A stretch of DNA of 46,402 bases from an uncultured Dorea sp. (GCA_910588745.1 CAJURK010000023.1:1-46402), one strand, 5' to 3'. Positions 23,343 through 31,673 are shown, counted from the first letter of the stretch. The notes: a model not told the origin generated them from the sequence alone. Numbers and translations are program-made.

Positions 23343-26099
23343 TTATCTTTCTTTGATCTCTGCGTCCGCTATCATTTCCACTAGATAGGCAAGCTCGGAA
23401 TCCGGCACGGTTACGCGCATCATCTGCTCTGCTTCAAATAATGCTCGGCGAATCTGTTCAAATTCCTCCGGAAACCGCTCCTTCATAATTTCTGCCTGCT
23501 TATGCGGCAGTATCTCCCCCTGCAGGATACGTTCAAACATACAGGCTGCGTGAACCACATACCGAACCTGTAATTCCTTACTGTTTTTCCAGATATTTCC
23601 TTTCATAATCTTCGCAAGGGATCCGGAAAGTACGGAAACCATCTTGTCCGGATTTAAAAATGCCAGCATTCCCCGGAGCGTTTCTGTCAGTACGCCTGCG
23701 CTGACATTCTCTCTGGTTTCCTCTGCAAAAGGGATTCCGGTATTTTCTCCGGAAAGCAGGCGTTCTAACCGACGGATTCCGGAACCGATAATCAGTTCAT
23801 CCACAGAAATAAACGGTACATTATCTAGCTGCAGATCAACCGTTCCTACTATCGCATTGATTTTTCTGCGCTTTAATTCCTTCTTCCCGCTCTTTACATC
23901 CGAAGCCTCTTTGAAATCCATACACTGGATTTGTACCCGTTCTGTCAGGTGTTCCGGCAGCATTTCGTATAGAATATCCCTGATTTTTACCGCCGTTCCC
24001 TGTCCGGTAAAGCAGGTGGCCACAATCCGGTATTCAGTTCTTCTGCTCCGGCTATGCTCCAGATTCTGGTTTAAGAGCATCTGGCCTGTTTCCAGCAGCG
24101 ATTCATAAACTTCATTTAGGTTTACGCCTCTCATCAGAGATTTCCGCACGGCCTCCAAAACAATTGCCGTCGATACCATAGGCACAGTCTTTACTTTTAC
24201 CGAAGTTTTCTGCTCCGCGATCTCTCCTAACATGGTCAAAGAACCCATATCCGCAAGGACAATGACCCCTTCCCCTTCATCAATTTCCTGGATCATTTCC
24301 AGCGCCTTTTCCAATGTAGTCTCTACCGATACATCCAGCGGCATATCCAGCGCTTTGCAGCTCCGTGTATCCATAAGCTGATTGGCCACCTCCGCCATAC
24401 TTGTAGCCGTTGTATTTCCGTGAGCCAAAACCAAGACTCCCACATGCCGGTCTGCCGTCTCGTCCGTTACGCACAGAAACATGGTAAGATACGCCAGCTC
24501 CTGCTTCGGTATGTGAATATTCAGTTCTTCTTCCAGAAGCCGTAAAATGATTCTGGCAACCCGAAATTCCTTCGGATGATTCAGCGCAATATCCTGGATA
24601 CCCTCGCCTTTGGAAGAAATCCCCTTTGCCAGCCGCTCTGCCATAGCGTTTACATGCATCATCATCCCAATCCGCGCCTGATCCGAAAGCTTTCTGCCAA
24701 GCCTTACTTCTGCAAACTGCAGCGCTTCTTCTACCGCATAATAAATAGCTGCGTCGATAATCTTCAGCAATTTCCTGGTTCCTTCCTCCTGATCCGTCAC
24801 ATGATACTTTTCCATAAGCTGAGCCATGTACTGATCCAAGTCTTCCTGCAAAATCCCGGTAATCTGGCCCTCGCTTCTTCCCTGGCTCTTAAATACCTGA
24901 TATTTTCTGGAAATAATGTCATAGAGAGATTCTTCCCTGTTCTCCCCTTCCACTGTCCCTTCAAAAATATGATAGTCGTCCGAATATCGCAGAAATTCAA
25001 TCAGATCGTTCTTCTGATTCTTCTGCCCCAGCCGTCCGTTCTGAATAAATTCCGGCAGAGCCGCCAATTCAATTGTCACGTATTCTAGCGATTCCACTTT
25101 ATATTTCAAAAACGCCCGGGCGCAGAGAAGCTGCACGTCTGCCTGAAGCTGCCCGATATTGCCGGTGCAGCGGTATAAAAGCAGCGCAATGATTACTTCC
25201 TTATATACCCGGATCGGAACGCCGATTTTTTTCTGCTCCGCCGAAAAAAAGGTCTCTATTAACTGCAGCCTTTCCACAATCGGCCGTTCATTCAGCGCCG
25301 GCAAATGAATCACTACCGGCATCCGTCTTAAGAACGTTTTCAACAAAGCGGTACTAATATTTTCCGTGGTAGCTCCGATAATCAGGACGCTTGCCTTGCG
25401 GAGCCTGTCCGTTTCGCCAAGGCGGCGGTAAACGCCTTTGTCCATAAGTAAAAACAGCATTTCCTGCCCCTCCGGCGAAAGCCTGTGTATTTCGTCCAGA
25501 AACAGGATCCCTCCGTCCGCCATCTCCACCAATCCGGGTTTGTCCCGTTCCGCTCCGGTGTAAGCGCCTTTCCTGCAGCCAAATAGCTGAGATAAGAGTA
25601 ACTGCGGATTCTGGGAATACTCCGCGCAGTTAAATACCATAAACCCCTGCTTTTTCTCAATAGCCCCCACTTTAACCGCGTATTCATACAGCTTCTCCGC
25701 AAAGGTGGTCTTACCGGTTCCGGTAGGGCCCGCCAGCAGGGTATGCAGTCCTCGGGGCGGATAGAGCATAGCTGATTTTCCCTGTTCAATCTGGGATTTT
25801 AAGGAACCCTGCTGCCCGATCATAAAGTCAAAATCAAACCGCTCCGCCGTCTCTTGCTCTCTTAACTGCCGTTCCTCTTCCTTCTGCCGCTCATACTGTT
25901 CGGCTTCCATAAAGCAGACCGGCCTTCCTTCGCTCTTGGCTATTCGTCCTTCTCTCACCAGTTCATTCAAATCCCGGCTTACATTGCTCCGATCCAAACC
26001 CAGTTCTTCGGAAATCGTGACAGAATCCACTCCTGTTTTCTTTTCCTGCTTTTCTACCAACTGACAAACACATTGAAATATTCTCTCTTTCCGGTTCAT
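23343..26099 (-). CDS. levR: LevR-type sigma-54-dependent PTS regulator
   Basis: Transcriptional activator of 918 aa for sigma-54 promoters. In order: N-terminal helix-turn-helix (about 10-60); AAA+ domain with Walker A GPTGTGKT (about 122-129), the sigma-54 contact loop GAYTGA and Walker B GGILFLDEIHRL; a first PRD region; an EIIA-Man-like domain with VLVLAHGNTTATSM carrying a phosphorylatable His; an EIIB-like segment with VATCFTGQGTAVKIRDIL; and a C-terminal PRD ending near ELAYLVEMIADAE. This is the full LevR architecture. Phosphorylation by HPr and by the cognate PTS should tune activity. It lies between the two units it probably controls, 145 bp after the dehydrogenase gene, without a convincing promoter of its own. 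Confidence 0.95.
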   Translation of the reverse strand: MNRKERIFQCVCQLVEKQEKKTGVDSVTISEELGLDRSNVSRDLNELVREGRIAKSEGRPVCFMEAEQYERQKEEERQLREQETAERFDFDFMIGQQGSLKSQIEQGKSAMLYPPRGLHTLLAGPTGTGKTTFAEKLYEYAVKVGAIEKKQGFMVFNCAEYSQNPQLLLSQLFGCRKGAYTGAERDKPGLVEMADGGILFLDEIHRLSPEGQEMLFLLMDKGVYRRLGETDRLRKASVLIIGATTENISTALLKTFLRRMPVVIHLPALNERPIVERLQLIETFFSAEQKKIGVPIRVYKEVIIALLLYRCTGNIGQLQADVQLLCARAFLKYKVESLEYVTIELAALPEFIQNGRLGQKNQKNDLIEFLRYSDDYHIFEGTVEGENREESLYDIISRKYQVFKSQGRSEGQITGILQEDLDQYMAQLMEKYHVTDQEEGTRKLLKIIDAAIYYAVEEALQFAEVRLGRKLSDQARIGMMMHVNAMAERLAKGISSKGEGIQDIALNHPKEFRVARIILRLLEEELNIHIPKQELAYLTMFLCVTDETADRHVGVLVLAHGNTTATSMAEVANQLMDTRSCKALDMPLDVSVETTLEKALEMIQEIDEGEGVIVLADMGSLTMLGEIAEQKTSVKVKTVPMVSTAIVLEAVRKSLMRGVNLNEVYESLLETGQMLLNQNLEHSRSRRTEYRIVATCFTGQGTAVKIRDILYEMLPEHLTERVQIQCMDFKEASDVKSGKKELKRRKINAIVGTVDLQLDNVPFISVDELIIGSGIRRLERLLSGENTGIPFAEETRENVSAGVLTETLRGMLAFLNPDKMVSVLSGSLAKIMKGNIWKNSKELQVRYVVHAACMFERILQGEILPHKQAEIMKERFPEEFEQIRRALFEAEQMMRVTVPDSELAYLVEMIADAEIKER

Positions 26100-26243
26100 A
26101 ATTATCTGTCCTTTCCTCTCAACAGTCAGTTAACCGGCATTTTTACTAAAACACCGCCTCTTTTGTCGTTCTATCATGCTCCTACTGCGGCGCCCGGAAA
26201 ACAAAAACGGTAAAATCCAGAATTCCGGCGGCGGTGTATCATA

Positions 26244-27257
26244 CTAATCAAATGTCACAATTCCCTTTATATACCCCTTGGGGTTCTCCGATAGGAGCCG
26301 GAATGCTTCATTGATCTCCGTCACAGGAATCCGGTGGGTTATCAGCTCCTCCGTCGGAAAAATTCCTCTGGCATAACTTTCCACCGCCTTCTTTAACGTA
26401 TCCATATAATCCTCGCAGTACCACGGATGTACTGCATGGATAACCGGGGACCGATACATCATATTATATGCCATTTCTTCCGTAAAAACCTCGTTTTTGG
26501 TATACATGGAAGGCGCCAGGAGTTTTCCCCGGCCCGCAATCTTTATTATCTGCAGCGCGGACGCTAATCCCTTTAAGCTTCCGGTAATCTCAATTACCAC
26601 GTCGAAACCTTTCCCGCCGGTGATTTCCATCATCCGGCTCTGCAAATCCTCGTTCGCAGGACAAATTCGTTCCGTCGCCCCGTATTTTTCCGCCAATTTT
26701 AAACGCTCTTCATCAAAATCAATTGCCGTCAGGCTCCCCAGATTTTTGTTTTTTAAACCAGCCACCGTTAACAGCCCCATAAAGCCGCAGCCGATTACCG
26801 CCGTATGATCGCCAAAGGCCGGCTTTGCCGCCTGCAGGATATTGGTTACGCACATCATCGGTTCGCCCAGGCAGGCGTCCAGCGGCTTGTCCATATCCGG
26901 CGTCTTTATCAGCCGTTTCTGTTCGTTCAAAATCATATGGCTTGCAAAACATTCCGAAGATACGCCGGTTACCCGATCTCCCGGCGCAAACTTCGTTACT
27001 TTCCTTCCCACCTCCTGTATGATTGCCACAGGTTCGTGTCCAAGTCCCATCGGGTATTGCAATTCCTTGACCATTGCCTCAAATCCAAGGGGATGCCTTC
27101 CCATAGCGCTGGTTCCGGAATACGCCGGGATATCCGAATGGCACAGCCCTACGCTGACCATTTTCAGCATCACTTCATGATCCCCCAATGCTGGAAGTTC
27201 CTCCTCAAACAGTTCAAAATGCCGCGGTCTTGTTAATTTTGCTTTGATTCTCTTCAT
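26244..27257 (-). CDS. Zinc-type medium-chain dehydrogenase lacking the structural zinc loop
   Basis: MDR-family dehydrogenase of 337 aa. Catalytic zinc residues are in GLCHSD and GLGHEPV; the Rossmann motif is VIGCGFMG. The four-cysteine structural zinc loop seen in the two other MDR proteins here is absent, since the region after DRVTGVSSECFASHM has a single Cys. A GEPMMC motif replaces the common EP-type ligand region. It starts 3 bp after the transketolase C-terminal gene and belongs to that unit. A ketose, polyol or aldose oxidation feeding the transketolase is likely; the substrate is unknown. Confidence 0.83.
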   Translation of the reverse strand: MKRIKAKLTRPRHFELFEEELPALGDHEVMLKMVSVGLCHSDIPAYSGTSAMGRHPLGFEAMVKELQYPMGLGHEPVAIIQEVGRKVTKFAPGDRVTGVSSECFASHMILNEQKRLIKTPDMDKPLDACLGEPMMCVTNILQAAKPAFGDHTAVIGCGFMGLLTVAGLKNKNLGSLTAIDFDEERLKLAEKYGATERICPANEDLQSRMMEITGGKGFDVVIEITGSLKGLASALQIIKIAGRGKLLAPSMYTKNEVFTEEMAYNMMYRSPVIHAVHPWYCEDYMDTLKKAVESYARGIFPTEELITHRIPVTEINEAFRLLSENPKGYIKGIVTFD

Positions 27258-27260
27258 GTC

Positions 27261-28268
27261 TTACCCCTTCTTTCTTGCCGCGGCTGCCTTCGCCTTGACC
27301 ACAATATCCTCTGCGGTTAAGTGAAACCGCTTCTTTAAATACTCCATGTCTCCTACTTCCCCAAAGCTGTCATGGACTCCGATTCTTTCCACCGGAACCG
27401 GAACATTCTCACACAGCGTCTCGCATACGGCGCTTCCAAGCCCGTTGTAAATACTATGGTTTTCCGCTGTTACGATTGCTCCCGTCTCCTCTGCGCATCG
27501 AAGCGTCAGTTCCTCGTCAAAGGGCTTTATCGTAAACATGTCCACTACCCTTGCCGAGATGCCTTCTTCTTCCAGCCGTTCTGCCGCCATCAGAGCTTCC
27601 GCCACCATGATTCCGCTGGCAATGACGGTTACGTCCCGGCCGTCCTTTACTACCATTCCTTTCCCTATCGTGAAATCTTGTTCTTTCTCGTAAATCGGAA
27701 CGACCGCCTTTCTGGCGCAGCGGATATAATACATTCCTTTTTCCCCGGCCAGCATGCATAGAAGCTTTTCCAACATCACCTCGTCCGTTGGCTCTAAAAT
27801 GGTAAGTCCCGGAAACGCCCTCAGCGCGGCGATATCTTCAAACGGCATATGGGTTCCTCCATTATAGGCCGCCATAATACCTGGGTCTGAACCGACAAGC
27901 CTTACATTTGCCCCGGAGTAACAGCCGGATATAAAAATCTGGTCGTTCGCCCTTCTTGAAATAAACGGCGCAAAGGAATGGGCAAAGGGAATTTTCCCCG
28001 CCGCTGCCAAGCCGCAGGCTACTCCTACCATATTGGCTTCCTGAATACCGCAATTGATAAGCTGCCCCGGATACCGTCCAATCTCGTCCATTTTTCCGCC
28101 CATGATGCAGGCTCCAAGATCCGCTTCCAGCTCTACCACATCCGAATTATCATTCATCAGCCGAATCATCGTATCCGCATAAACCTCCGCCATCTTCCTT
28201 GCGGATACTTCATAGGTTTTTCCCGCAAAACGATCCGTTTTCTGACTGCACATTCTTTCTTCTGTCAT
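27261..28268 (-). CDS. Transketolase, C-terminal subunit (Pyr and C-terminal domains)
   Basis: Second half of a split transketolase, 335 aa. It contains the pyrimidine-binding domain with VVELEADLGACIMGG, FISGCYSGANVRLVGSDPG and a late C-terminal domain with DMFTIKPFDEE and ENHSIYNGLGSAV, as in transketolase/DXS families. It starts 15 bp after the N-terminal subunit with a GGAGG site before the ATG. Split transketolases of this kind are frequent in Clostridia and often sit in sugar-specific operons. It should transfer two-carbon units from a ketose phosphate to an aldehyde; ThDP binds at the interface with its partner. Confidence 0.93.
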   Translation of the reverse strand: MTEERMCSQKTDRFAGKTYEVSARKMAEVYADTMIRLMNDNSDVVELEADLGACIMGGKMDEIGRYPGQLINCGIQEANMVGVACGLAAAGKIPFAHSFAPFISRRANDQIFISGCYSGANVRLVGSDPGIMAAYNGGTHMPFEDIAALRAFPGLTILEPTDEVMLEKLLCMLAGEKGMYYIRCARKAVVPIYEKEQDFTIGKGMVVKDGRDVTVIASGIMVAEALMAAERLEEEGISARVVDMFTIKPFDEELTLRCAEETGAIVTAENHSIYNGLGSAVCETLCENVPVPVERIGVHDSFGEVGDMEYLKKRFHLTAEDIVVKAKAAAARKKG

Positions 28269-28283
28269 GACTCTTCCTCCTAT

Positions 28284-29111
28284 CTATCCGTTCTTTAACG
28301 CTTTCAGCGCTTCTGCCGCCTGGTCCTTTGTTACATTTATATGATGGTTTTTCAGTTGATTCTCCGCAAAGGTACATCCCTTTCCCTTAATGGTGTTCAG
28401 CACAATCGCATGGGGTCTGCCTCCGTCGTGCTTTGCCTGCCGGATAGCCTCGTTTACCGCCTCCACGTCATGTCCGCAGACTTCTCTTGTCTCCCAGCGG
28501 AAACTCTCAAATTTTTCTTTCAGGCTTTCCATACTGCAGATAGCATCTGTCCGGTTATCTAACTGCTGCCGGTTATTGTCAACAAAGAGAATCAGGTTAT
28601 CCAGTCTCTGCTGGGCGGCGAACATTGCCGCTTCCCAATTCTGCCCCTCCTGGCTCTCCCCGTCTCCGATGATACAGTAAACGGTATTTTCCTTTCCATC
28701 GATCTTTTTCGCCAGCGCGATGCCCGCCGCCACGGAAAGCCCCTGTCCCAGGGAGCCTGTAGTCACGTCGATCCCCGGCGTTTTCAAATGGTCGCAGTGG
28801 CTGGGAAGCCTTGTCCCAGGCTGATTCAGGGTCTTAAGCCACTCCATTGGAAAGAACCCTTTCAGCGCGAGAGCCGCGTAAACTGCCGGGCCTGCATGTC
28901 CTTTGGAACAGATCAGCCAGTCGCGGCCTTCCCATTCCGGGTTCCGGGCGTCGTAGTTCATCTGTTTGCCATACAGAACGCTGAGCAGATCGCAGATACT
29001 CATGGCGCCTCCCATATGTCCAAATCCCCGCGCTGCCATCTGCCGGATCGTGTGAATCCGTATTTCGGCTGCAAATTGTTTTAATTCTTTTGTTTCCTGA
29101 TTTGATAGCAT
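28284..29111 (-). CDS. Transketolase, N-terminal subunit (thiamine diphosphate-binding)
   Basis: First half of a split transketolase, 275 aa. The ThDP motif runs from IGDGESQEGQNWEAAMFA to FVDNNRQQ, and histidines in GHMGGAMS, KGHAGPAVY and SHCDHL match active-site positions. TGSLGQGLSVAAG is typical. GGAGG lies about 9 nt before the ATG, 45 bp after the -12 element of a sigma-54 promoter. It is the first gene of the unit tkt N, tkt C, dehydrogenase and perhaps levR. Confidence 0.94.
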   Translation of the reverse strand: MLSNQETKELKQFAAEIRIHTIRQMAARGFGHMGGAMSICDLLSVLYGKQMNYDARNPEWEGRDWLICSKGHAGPAVYAALALKGFFPMEWLKTLNQPGTRLPSHCDHLKTPGIDVTTGSLGQGLSVAAGIALAKKIDGKENTVYCIIGDGESQEGQNWEAAMFAAQQRLDNLILFVDNNRQQLDNRTDAICSMESLKEKFESFRWETREVCGHDVEAVNEAIRQAKHDGGRPHAIVLNTIKGKGCTFAENQLKNHHINVTKDQAAEALKALKNG

Positions 29112-29155
29112 CCCTTTTTATCCTCCTATTTTTCTTGCTTTTATATGATGGAAGA

Positions 29156-29170
29156 GCAAAAGGTATGCCA
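29156..29170 (-). promoter_or_regulatory. Sigma-54 (-24/-12) promoter of the transketolase operon
   Basis: Minus strand reads TGGCAT-N5-TTGC with exact spacing, nearly the same as the PTS operon promoter including the following CT. Its -12 element lies 45 bp before the transketolase N-subunit start. It is divergent from the rpoN promoter 155 bp away. Confidence 0.88.
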
Positions 29171-29207
29171 GGGTAGTGTGTTGCAACCCCATCCTTCCCG
29201 GTTTTGT

Positions 29208-29264
29208 ACGGTTCCCCGCGCCGCCGGATGGCCGTTGGCTGGACTGGATAGGGAAGTGAACCGT
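29208..29264. promoter_or_regulatory. Possible activator-binding inverted repeat between the divergent sigma-54 promoters
   Basis: ACGGTTC (29208-29214) and GAACCGT (29258-29264) are perfect inverted arms with centres 50 bp apart, close to five helical turns. They lie roughly 50-110 bp upstream of the transketolase -12 element, the usual zone for a sigma-54 activator. Binding by the LevR-type protein is a guess. Confidence 0.35.
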
Positions 29265-29325
29265 TGGTATGTAAATTAAGATTGACGACGCGACGCAGCG
29301 AATGAATTAGATTTGACACAGAATT

Positions 29326-29346
29326 TGGCATGATTTTTGCTATAAT
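29326..29346 (+). promoter_or_regulatory. Overlapping sigma-54 promoter and extended -10 promoter of rpoN
   Basis: TGGCAT-N5-TTGC (29326-29340) is a good -24/-12 element on the plus strand. It runs straight into TGCTATAAT, an extended -10 whose TG is part of the -12 TTGC. The rpoN ATG is 53 bp further on. Both forms of RNA polymerase could use the site, and would exclude each other. Confidence 0.65.
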
Positions 29347-29398
29347 ATATTGATAGAAGTAAACGTATGACACATTTTGATTTGAGGCGGTGATTTTC

Positions 29399-30691
29399 AT
29401 GAGACAAGAGTTCTTGGCGAAACCTATACAGCAGCAGAAGATTTCACAAAAGCAAATACAATCGCTCCATCTGCTGATGATGAATAATGAAGAACTGAGC
29501 CGTTTTCTTCAAAATGAGTATCTGGAGAATCCTATGTTGGAAAACAGCGGGCAGATCCCTCCCTGTTTCCCTACACGCGGCGCAGTGAAAGCGCCGGATG
29601 AGCCGGCTTCCTATTCGGAGGCCGCCGCCGTGGATACGGATTTTTTACTTCGTTATTTTCTGGAGCAGCTTGATCCGTTCGCGTATACCGATATAGAATG
29701 GAAAATTTTTAAGCTTTTGATTCTTATGCTGGATGAACAAGGATTTTTCCCCTATTCGCCTGAAGAACTGTGCAGTTCTTTTCACATTCCGCCCGCACAG
29801 ACGGAAAAATGCCTGGAGATTCTCCGTTCGCTGGAACCCCGGGGTATTTTTCAGCCGGATCTGAAAGGGTATCTGCTGTATCAGCTTCCCTCGTCCGGCC
29901 GGGACTCTGCCCGGATGCGGTTGCTGATCCAGCATCATTTAGAAGACATTGCCGCAGGCAGACTGCGGCTCATTGCAGACTCCTTACAGACCGACCTGGC
30001 CGACGTAAGACAGCTTATCAAACAATTAAGAAACCTTTCTCCAAGCCCCTTCTCTGGTATGGGGCCTAGTTCCTGCGACTATATTACGCCGGATATTCTG
30101 GCTGAGCGTCAGAATGGAACATGGGACGTTACACTTAATGACAACTGGATTGAAAATTATTCCCTGAGCGACTATTACATACAAATGATGCGGCAAACCG
30201 CAGACCCAGAACTGAAGACCTATTTTCTAGAAAAATACCAGCGCGGCCGTTTCATCCTCCAGAAGACCCTCCAGCGCAGAAGCACCATTCTCACTATCTG
30301 CAATGCTGTCATTTCCCGTCAGGAAGCCTTCTTTTTGGGGAAAGATATCCTAGTTCCCATGACGCTTTCTGATATTGCGGCGGACGTGGGCCTTGCCATA
30401 TCCACCGTCAGCCGGGGAATCAAAAATAAATACCTGCAATATCCCTGCGGAACAGTCCTTCTAAAATCCCTGTTTACCTCCGGCATTGCATGCAGCGAGA
30501 GAGAAATCTCCAGTTCCAACGTGATATCCATCATCACGGATATTGTACGCTCAGAAAATAAGAAAAAGCCCTATAGCGACAGTAAACTGACAGAACTGTT
30601 AAATGCAAAAGGGATACAGATTTCCAGAAGAACCGTTGCAAAATACCGGGTTCTGGCAGATATCCCAAGCACATGCGGGCGGAAAGAATAG
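29399..30691 (+). CDS. rpoN: RNA polymerase sigma-54 factor
   Basis: Alternative sigma factor of 430 aa. Region I is Gln-rich (KPIQQQKISQKQIQSLHLLM), the core-binding region II/III follows, the helix-turn-helix region holds LSDIAADVGLAISTVSRGIK, and the C-terminal RpoN box reads SRRTVAKYRV where the consensus is ARRTVAKYRE. The ATG at 29399 is preferred over the GTG at 29390, because that GTG lies within the ribosome site AGGCGGTGAT. It is divergent from the transketolase operon and is the only clear plus-strand gene in the window. Next to a LevR-type activator and two sigma-54 promoters, it looks dedicated to this sugar regulon, although other targets elsewhere are possible. Confidence 0.95.
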   Translation: MRQEFLAKPIQQQKISQKQIQSLHLLMMNNEELSRFLQNEYLENPMLENSGQIPPCFPTRGAVKAPDEPASYSEAAAVDTDFLLRYFLEQLDPFAYTDIEWKIFKLLILMLDEQGFFPYSPEELCSSFHIPPAQTEKCLEILRSLEPRGIFQPDLKGYLLYQLPSSGRDSARMRLLIQHHLEDIAAGRLRLIADSLQTDLADVRQLIKQLRNLSPSPFSGMGPSSCDYITPDILAERQNGTWDVTLNDNWIENYSLSDYYIQMMRQTADPELKTYFLEKYQRGRFILQKTLQRRSTILTICNAVISRQEAFFLGKDILVPMTLSDIAADVGLAISTVSRGIKNKYLQYPCGTVLLKSLFTSGIACSEREISSSNVISIITDIVRSENKKKPYSDSKLTELLNAKGIQISRRTVAKYRVLADIPSTCGRKE

Positions 30692-30715
30692 CTACTTTCT
30701 ATTGGACGCAAAAAA

Positions 30716-30747
30716 ACACATGGTTTACAATTCGCTGTTCCATGTGT
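30716..30747 (+). terminator. Putative terminator of rpoN
   Basis: ACACATGG (30716-30723) pairs with CCATGTGT (30740-30747) around a 16-base loop. Six A precede it and CTTTAT follows, a weak T-run. It lies 25 bp after the rpoN stop and before the convergent Rpn-family remnant. Confidence 0.55.
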
Positions 30748-30784
30748 CTTTATGCTGTAATTTTGAAAGTAAATTTCTTACTAA

Positions 30785-31501
30785 TTATGCTAATTGCATT
30801 ACTTGGCTTTCTAATTCCTTAACTGTATCAAGAGATAACTCCGTAGCCTCTGCTATTTCTTCTAAAGACATTTTGCCTAATTTTATTAAGTGAACCGCTG
30901 TTTTTTTTGCCTTATTCTGTACTGCTTCATTTCTCATATCTTCCATAATCTTACACATAGTAGCAACTCCTTTCTCATCTTGCTTAAAGTATCGTGCTTT
31001 TTTAGCAAGCGCTTCATAATTCATATCATCGGGATTCGTGCATGAAAAATCGTGCATCAGCTTTCCGATTTCATCATTTCCCCTATACTTTCCATTAACA
31101 TATAGAATATGCGAACCACCATTAAACAATACCTTATTTTCACCAATCGTGACATATCTCTCTACCGGATATATCGGCTGGTTTCCTTTCATTACATCAT
31201 TTTCTGTTATGAAAATAATATAGCTGTCGGGAATATCCTCCGTGTCATCACCAGACTTTAATATGCGGGCGTCCAACAGGCTACTATTATGCCTTGCTCT
31301 CTTTGCGCCTGCTCCTGTATCTTTTCTTTGAATTTCTACATCAAATTCCTTATCGGTACTGTCAATCGCATGAACATCTAAAATAGCAGAACGTCCATGC
31401 AAATTCTTCATCGATTCTTGCGTCCTAACTGATTTAATTTTTATGTACTCGCACCCTAGAACAATCCTTTTTGAAAACTGAATTCTTTCTATAACTCCGC
31501 A
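30785..31501 (-). pseudogene. Rpn-family recombination-promoting nuclease/transposase-like protein, N-terminally broken
   Basis: The frame contains the family's central section: KNLHGRSAILDVHAID and FDVEIQRKD with the Asp and E-x-Q of a PD-(D/E)xK nuclease, then YIIFITENDVMKGNQPIYP, ILYVNGKYRGNDEIGKLMHD and a C-terminal helix-turn-helix-like LGKMSLEEIAEATELSLDTV. From the ATG at 31411 only 208 aa remain, about 60-100 short of full length. The same frame stays open upstream to a stop at 31502-31504 and reads family-like sequence (RTQES before the Met), but has no start codon or ribosome site. Frameshift or truncation has probably inactivated it. Such genes are numerous and mobile in Clostridia. 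Confidence 0.75.
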
Positions 31502-31502
31502 T

Positions 31503-31622
31503 CATTCCTCTTTTTATTTTGATGAAAAAGTCTTCCAACTTCACCTCCAAAACAAGACCGCGGAAGAAATTGCTGCTGAATGTAATATAACGCCAGAAGA
31601 AGTATACGGTATATTACCATAA
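31503..31622 (+). pseudogene. C-terminal remnant of a coding sequence with HTH-like tail
   Basis: An open plus-strand frame ends at the TAA 31620-31622 and reads LQNKTAEEIAAECNITPEEV near its end, similar in style to the helix-turn-helix tail of Rpn-family or regulatory proteins. No start codon or ribosome site precedes it in frame. A terminator hairpin follows 16 bp later. It may be a fragment left by the event that truncated the neighbouring Rpn-type gene. Confidence 0.35.
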
Positions 31623-31637
31623 TTATCATGTCTCCTA

Positions 31638-31673
31638 AAAATACAGGGGCTGTTTCCCAGCTCCCTGTATTTT
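31638..31673. terminator. Bidirectional terminator hairpin overlapping the acylphosphatase stop
   Basis: AAAATACAGGG (31638-31648) pairs with CCCTGTATTTT (31663-31673), extended by GCTG/CAGC inside, leaving one bulged T and a 5-base loop. A and T runs flank both sides, so it can end transcription from either strand. Confidence 0.8.

Noticed and set aside
29313..29346. TTGACA at 29313-29318 paired with TATAAT at 29341-29346 as a standard sigma-A promoter for rpoN.
   Set aside because: Spacing is 22 bp, too long for a normal promoter. The extended -10 and the -24/-12 element explain the region better.
28834..29400. Minus-strand frame crossing the sigma-54 promoter into the transketolase N-subunit gene.
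   Set aside because: It overlaps a conserved gene in another frame, covers two promoters and resembles no protein family.
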